From contig JADKCL010000034.1 of the NCBI GenBank assembly GCA_016718825.1, positions 1 to 64,000 on the forward strand: DNA of 64,000 nt. Direction: 5' to 3'. Every line of letters begins with the position of its first letter. Positions within the stretch are counted from its first letter, which is position 1. Both the position numbers and the translations under genes were made by a program. The notes beneath the pieces are model-generated. The model had not been told where the DNA came from and made no database searches. It was given only the letters and a program-made list of their open reading frames with translations. Shown here piece by piece: positions 60,420 through 64,000 of the stretch. This DNA comes from Bacteroidota bacterium (GTDB lineage Bacteria; Bacteroidota; Bacteroidia; J057; JADKCL01).

Positions 60420-60612
60420 TCAGGAATGGAGAATCCGGTGGGGAGCTTAAGGAAACAATATTCGAATGGAAAATGGGGAATGGAGAACTGCGAAGTCAGT
60501 ATACCCGAAGGGTTCAGCGCAGCTAATGGAAAATGGAGAATAATCACAATAGCATCATTAGCTTCGCCAATATGCTTCGCAATTTTTCATTCTCAATTCT
60601 CCATTTTCAATT
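60420..60612. repeat. Degenerate GGAGAAT/AATTGAGAATTGA repeats
   Basis: GGAGAAT/GGAAAATGG-type words repeat (60425-60540), and CATTCTCAATTCTCC plus CAATTTTCAATTAA follow (60588-60619). The last word supplies the stop codon of the minus-strand DUF2185 gene. No gene is present in the 270 bases. Confidence 0.65.
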
Positions 60613-60613
60613 T

Positions 60614-61360
60614 TCAATTAACCCCGACGCTGTTCCAGGTGCTTAATGCCCATTCGCGGTCGGTGTCATTGTCGAAGTAATAGGCGCCTTGGGCGACTTC
60701 CCGGCCGATGATCGTGTAGCCGTAGAGAACTTTGTATGTATGGGCTTCGTCTGACTCCAAGACGATAAAACCGATTCTGGCAACGCCATCCTCCGAGAGA
60801 TCAAACGACTCCACGGTCGGATGCTCGGATTCGTCACGGTTCTGGATAAACTCCTTGTGCATCGCAAGCACCTCGGCAGGTTCCTTGTCCGAGAAGTCCC
60901 AGATGGCAATGCGCACCGTCCGACCTTCGGTAACGAAAACATGGTCGCCTTCCTCGTCTTCGTAACGCTCAAAAATCCCGGAAATCTGCAACGACCAGGC
61001 ACCACCGATGCCCTGCCATCCGATTTCATCCCCGCCGCCGGCGGCAAATCCTTCCGCCGGTTTCCACTCCGCCGTCGGATCTTCCCGTTCAAAAGCCGAA
61101 CCCACAGGCTGCAACAGCAAATCGCGCAGCGAAGGATCGATCGTGAGAATCACCGTTGGATTGTAGATCCCCGAATTCTCGGGATTGTCCAGATAAGCCT
61201 GACTTTCGTCGCCGGCAAAGACGCGCCAACCGCTGTCCTGCGCATCCATCGGCTCCTCACGGTAAAGGAAACAGACTTTATTTTCGTCTTCAGCCACGCG
61301 TTTGGTGGCAATCAGGAACCCGATGGGCGGAAAATTGGCAAACGAACCTGCATCATTCAT
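60614..61360 (-). CDS. DUF2185 (immunity-like) protein
   Basis: 248 residues. Residues 10-95 match DUF2185: GFLIATKRVAEDENKVCFLY, DSGWRVFAGDESQAYLDNPE, and VGSAFERED near the end. DUF2185 is often annotated as an Imm33-type immunity protein but also occurs alone. The C-terminal part (FVTEGRTVRIAIWDFSDKEP and ARIGFIVLESDEAHTYKVLY) is a second domain without clear match. No polymorphic toxin gene lies nearby, so an immunity role is unsupported here. Confidence 0.8.
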   Translation of the reverse strand: MNDAGSFANFPPIGFLIATKRVAEDENKVCFLYREEPMDAQDSGWRVFAGDESQAYLDNPENSGIYNPTVILTIDPSLRDLLLQPVGSAFEREDPTAEWKPAEGFAAGGGDEIGWQGIGGAWSLQISGIFERYEDEEGDHVFVTEGRTVRIAIWDFSDKEPAEVLAMHKEFIQNRDESEHPTVESFDLSEDGVARIGFIVLESDEAHTYKVLYGYTIIGREVAQGAYYFDNDTDREWALSTWNSVGVN

Positions 61361-61429
61361 GCGGCAAAGATGCGGATTCCCTTCTAAAAACTGCGAAAGG
61401 CAAGCGCGATTCTCTATTTTTGCGCCCGA

Positions 61430-62683
61430 ATGAAAAAGCTCATCCTTCTGATCCTGCCGCTGCTGATTGCTTTGTCAGGCATTGCCTCGCCGACCTATTT
61501 GATTCGCAGTGAACATATCACGACGATCACCAAGGCTCAATTTGACTCGCTTTTGCATACGCAGCATGTGCCCAAGCGCCTCGCGCCCATCCGCTATGAT
61601 GTGGATATTTACGAGGTGGACTACCGCACGCGGTGGTCGGATGGCAGCAGCGTGATGGCCTCGGGTCTGATCATGTTGCCGCATGCCCCCAAGGAGGCGA
61701 TTCCCCTCGTTGCGTACGGTCATGGCACGCGTCTGCAAAAGGAGCGCCTCTGGAACATGAAAGGCGAGGAATCGATCTGCGCCTTCTTTGCTGCCGACGG
61801 TTATGCCGTTGCGATGCCCGACTACCTCGGCCTTGGCCGCGGCGAACGCAACCACCTTTACCACCATGCCAATACGGAGGCAACCTGCATGATCGACATG
61901 CTCAAGGCTATGCAAGAACTCAACCAACAAGTCGGAATCAAGGAAAACGGGCAGCTGTTTTTGTCCGGCTATTCGCAAGGCGGGCATGTCGCCATGGCGA
62001 CCCACCGTTATCTGCAGCTGCATCCCGAAGCCGGCTTCAAAGTCACCGCAAGCGCGCCCATGTCAGGCGCCTACGACCTGGGCGGCGTGCAAGGCGAGGT
62101 CATTCGCAAGCCCTACGAATACCCTGGCTATTTACCCTATCTCTTGTTTTCTTTCCAAGCCGCTTACAACATCTTGCCCGACAGTGCATCCTACTTCAAA
62201 GCGCCTTATGACAGCCTGATTCCGCCCTTTTTTGACGGGAACCACAAGCTCAAAGAATTGACGACCGTGATGCCCACAGTGCCGGCCGATGTCTTGCGCG
62301 ACGAACTCTGGGAGGCCTTTCAAAAGGATCCGCAAAACCCGTTGCGGCTTGCGCTCCAAGAAAACACGCTGATTCACTGGGCGCCCGAGGCTCCGGTCTT
62401 GATGTGCTATTGCAAATCCGACGAACAGGTGAACTACCGCAACGCGCTTGTGGCCCGGGATACGATGGAGGCATTGGGCAGCACGATGATTCAGCTACGC
62501 CACGCCGGAAGGCGATTCCAACATGGCCCCTGTGCATTGTACACCTGCATTTATGCCAAAATGTGGGTCGACAGCTTCCGGGATGGCAGCACCACCGGCA
62601 AACCCGGCCCAGCCTGGAACCGGTTTCTGGTTTCAGTGAGCAAGGCCTTCTTCAAGCAAAAGAAAACCAAACGAAAAAAATGA
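61430..62683 (+). CDS. Secreted alpha/beta hydrolase (lipase-like)
   Basis: 417 residues; signal peptide MKKLILLILPLLIALSGIAS. The hydrolase fold shows PLVAYGHGTRLQKERLWN with the oxyanion region, the nucleophile elbow SGYSQGGHVAM (Ser in GYSQG), a strand VLMCYCKSDEQV (acid) and RHAGRRFQHG (candidate His). It resembles secretory lipase/prolyl oligopeptidase-type hydrolases of Bacteroidota and fungi. TATTTTTG lies just before the start. No T9SS domain, so it should be periplasmic. The tail is Lys-rich (KQKKTKRKK). Confidence 0.82.
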   Translation: MKKLILLILPLLIALSGIASPTYLIRSEHITTITKAQFDSLLHTQHVPKRLAPIRYDVDIYEVDYRTRWSDGSSVMASGLIMLPHAPKEAIPLVAYGHGTRLQKERLWNMKGEESICAFFAADGYAVAMPDYLGLGRGERNHLYHHANTEATCMIDMLKAMQELNQQVGIKENGQLFLSGYSQGGHVAMATHRYLQLHPEAGFKVTASAPMSGAYDLGGVQGEVIRKPYEYPGYLPYLLFSFQAAYNILPDSASYFKAPYDSLIPPFFDGNHKLKELTTVMPTVPADVLRDELWEAFQKDPQNPLRLALQENTLIHWAPEAPVLMCYCKSDEQVNYRNALVARDTMEALGSTMIQLRHAGRRFQHGPCALYTCIYAKMWVDSFRDGSTTGKPGPAWNRFLVSVSKAFFKQKKTKRKK

Positions 62684-62751
62684 TCCGCAGCAGGTCGAAA
62701 AACCATTCGATCCCAATGCAGTTCTGATTCAAAAGATTATCGATACCCATC

Positions 62752-63465
62752 ATGGAGGAAGCAATCCGAAAATGGTGGCCCCAAGATGGCGGGCCGATTT
62801 ATGCAGAAACGCCCACGAATGTGGCAGACGGACAATGGCTCCTCGAACCTTGGAACGCCATTTCCTCGCTTTTGATTGTGGCACCGGCCATCTACTTTCT
62901 CATCCGCTTGCGGGGAAGGTATGGCGCCAACCTTTTTCTGACGCTCTGCATTCCCCTATTGATTGCGGGAGGATTGGGCAGCACATTTTTCCACGGATTC
63001 CGGACAAGCCGGTTTTTGCTGTTGTTGGACGTGTTGCCGACCATGATCCTGTTTCTGGCGGTGAGCGTCTATTTCTGGGCGAAGGTTTTCCGGAATTGGT
63101 GGGCAGCAGCGGGCGTCATGCTGATTGCATTTGCAGCCACCTACCTCGTCTTTGAGTACTTGCCGGTCAGTCAACGCACCAATATCGGCTACGCCTTGCG
63201 TGGAACGGTCTTTTTCCTGCCCTTGGTGATCATCCTTTTCCGCACGAATTTCCTCTATGCCAAGTTCATTTTTGCCTCCCTCGCAGCCTTTGGTTCGGCA
63301 TTGGCTTGCAGGTTCACCGACAAAATGGTGACGCATTTCCTGCCCATGGGCTCGCATTTCCTCTGGCACGCCTTTACGGGTCTCGGCGGATTTTTGATCG
63401 CGGAGTACTTGTTGCGCATTGAGAAAGATCCGGATTTGGAGCAAGCGTTGAAGGAGGAGAATTGA
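62752..63465 (+). CDS. CREST-superfamily ceramidase-like membrane hydrolase
   Basis: 237 residues with about seven membrane helices. The CREST motifs are present: E33 in LEPWNAISSLLIV, S-x3-H in GSTFFHGFRTS, an Asp at the end of RFLLLLD, and H-x3-H in GSHFLWHAFTG near the C-terminus. These form the zinc site of alkaline ceramidases and progestin/adipoQ receptor-like proteins. Bacteroidota make sphingolipids, so an amidase role on ceramides is plausible but not shown. The stop codon lies in an AATTGAGAATTGA repeat. Confidence 0.78.
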   Translation: MEEAIRKWWPQDGGPIYAETPTNVADGQWLLEPWNAISSLLIVAPAIYFLIRLRGRYGANLFLTLCIPLLIAGGLGSTFFHGFRTSRFLLLLDVLPTMILFLAVSVYFWAKVFRNWWAAAGVMLIAFAATYLVFEYLPVSQRTNIGYALRGTVFFLPLVIILFRTNFLYAKFIFASLAAFGSALACRFTDKMVTHFLPMGSHFLWHAFTGLGGFLIAEYLLRIEKDPDLEQALKEEN

Positions 63466-63530
63466 GAATTGATAATTGAGAATTGAGAGTTGAGAGTTGA
63501 GCGTTGAGCGTTAGCAGTTAGCAATTGGGG
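63466..63530. repeat. AATTGAGAATTGA and GAGTTGAGCGTT micro-repeats
   Basis: GAATTGA/GAGTTGA/GCGTTGA words repeat in tandem (63457-63526), beginning inside the stop codon of the CREST gene. Same class as near 60600. Confidence 0.75.
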
Positions 63531-64000
63531 TTGGGAACTTGGTAGGGCACATTTGGCTTGGCTGTTGCCTTGTTTTACGATCAATTGCGTTTGCGGCCTT
63601 TGCGAACACGGCGCCTGTCCCGCGAGCGGGGCGAACGACTAGGCAACAAGACTTCAATTGCCTGCAAATGTGTGCTTTATGGGCCCTGGCCTTACCGCCC
63701 AGAATGGGCCGTCTATGGCCCGAGGAAGCCGGTGAACGGCCCCACAGTTGCAGCAGGCTTCGCTTATTCAAAAGTCCGTCAGATCAGCAACCTACTGTAT
63801 TGTTATCTGCTTCGAAGTTGGAGCACAGGCCCTTGTTTACTTTACGTTTAAACTCTACCTCTAAGCGCTAAGGTCGCAAAGGTTGGGGAAGGCTGATGAT
63901 GGTTTCCTTGGTTCCCCTTGCTTCGGGTGGACTTGCATTGGGCCATCGAGGCAGGCGAAGGAAATCTGGGGAGTATGTCCTATCTTCGCCTATCATGCGT
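63531..64000. other. Gene-free tail
   Basis: No convincing gene. Open frames here are basic or Arg-rich with poor composition and no start signals. GGGCC-GTCTAT-GGCCC (near 63703-63722) is a small stem, and GCTAAGGTCGCAAAGG near 63867 resembles a common intergenic repeat. Confidence 0.5.

Noticed and set aside
60614..61360. Polymorphic toxin/immunity locus at the DUF2185 gene
   Set aside because: No toxin, Rhs or VgrG gene is adjacent, and DUF2185 also occurs in unrelated contexts.
63539..63871. Short open frames near the right edge
   Set aside because: Basic and low in recognisable structure, two overlap in different frames, and no promoter or homologous pattern is seen.

Overview
The window looks like chromosomal DNA of a Bacteroidota bacterium of moderate GC content. 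The evidence is type IX secretion (T9SS) C-terminal sorting domains on several secreted proteins, one CHU_C gliding-type C-terminus, several lipoproteins with LxxxC-type lipoboxes, a 1058-residue CcmF, and promoters of the Bacteroidota form TTG-N19-21-TAnnTTTG with almost no Shine-Dalgarno sequences. A Saprospiria- or Cytophagia-like member is possible, but the window cannot settle that. Genes on both strands are mixed in small operons separated by repeat-rich gaps. No tRNA, rRNA, CRISPR array or intact insertion sequence was seen.

Layout. 1-726 is the 3' end of a fibronectin-III-like protein. 727-2158 is a gene-poor, repeat-rich gap. 2267-7595 holds a conserved unknown protein, a minus-strand cluster (MoaD/ThiS-like protein, BNR propeller, GMC-oxidoreductase remnant) and two lipoproteins. 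7733-10131 is a two-gene ATPase plus HNH nuclease operon that resembles the Septu (PtuA/PtuB) anti-phage systems. 10178-15126 holds a LOG-like protein, an orphan antitoxin-like gene, a large hairpin repeat cluster, a secreted esterase and a geranylgeranyl-reductase-type flavoprotein. 15458-21760 holds a GH13 lipoprotein, a frameshifted flavin reductase, a cytochrome P450 and a divergent membrane AraC regulator. 23186-28834 is a cytochrome c maturation operon (ccmB, ccmC, ccmD-like, ccmE, ccmF) in which CcmE carries CxxxY instead of HxxxY. 28836-33417 holds a DUF2520 protein, a tandem universal stress protein and topoisomerase IV subunit A.

33664-40388 holds a T9SS protein with a decayed N-terminus, an Rnl2-family RNA ligase divergent from a VLRF1-like release factor, a CHU_C secreted protein and an O-antigen-ligase/TPR protein. 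40456-49842 holds PepD, a large alpha-2-macroglobulin, a DUF5678-like gene beside a retropepsin interrupted by an amber stop, and an ECF sigma/anti-sigma pair. 49940-55928 holds a DoxX, OYE and MarR cluster with a clear operator, a GDPD lipoprotein, YwbE, an SRPBCC protein and a YfiT-like protein. 56055-64000 holds secreted T9SS proteins (one split by a single-base frameshift), a DUF2185 protein, a secreted alpha/beta hydrolase, a CREST-family membrane hydrolase and a gene-free tail.

Recurring themes are several recently broken genes (GMC remnant, flavin reductase, two T9SS proteins, retropepsin), short repeats at gene ends, and bidirectional terminators between convergent genes. The best candidates for less-described biology are the Septu-like operon, the RNA ligase/VLRF1 divergent pair, and the MoaD-like/BNR operon.
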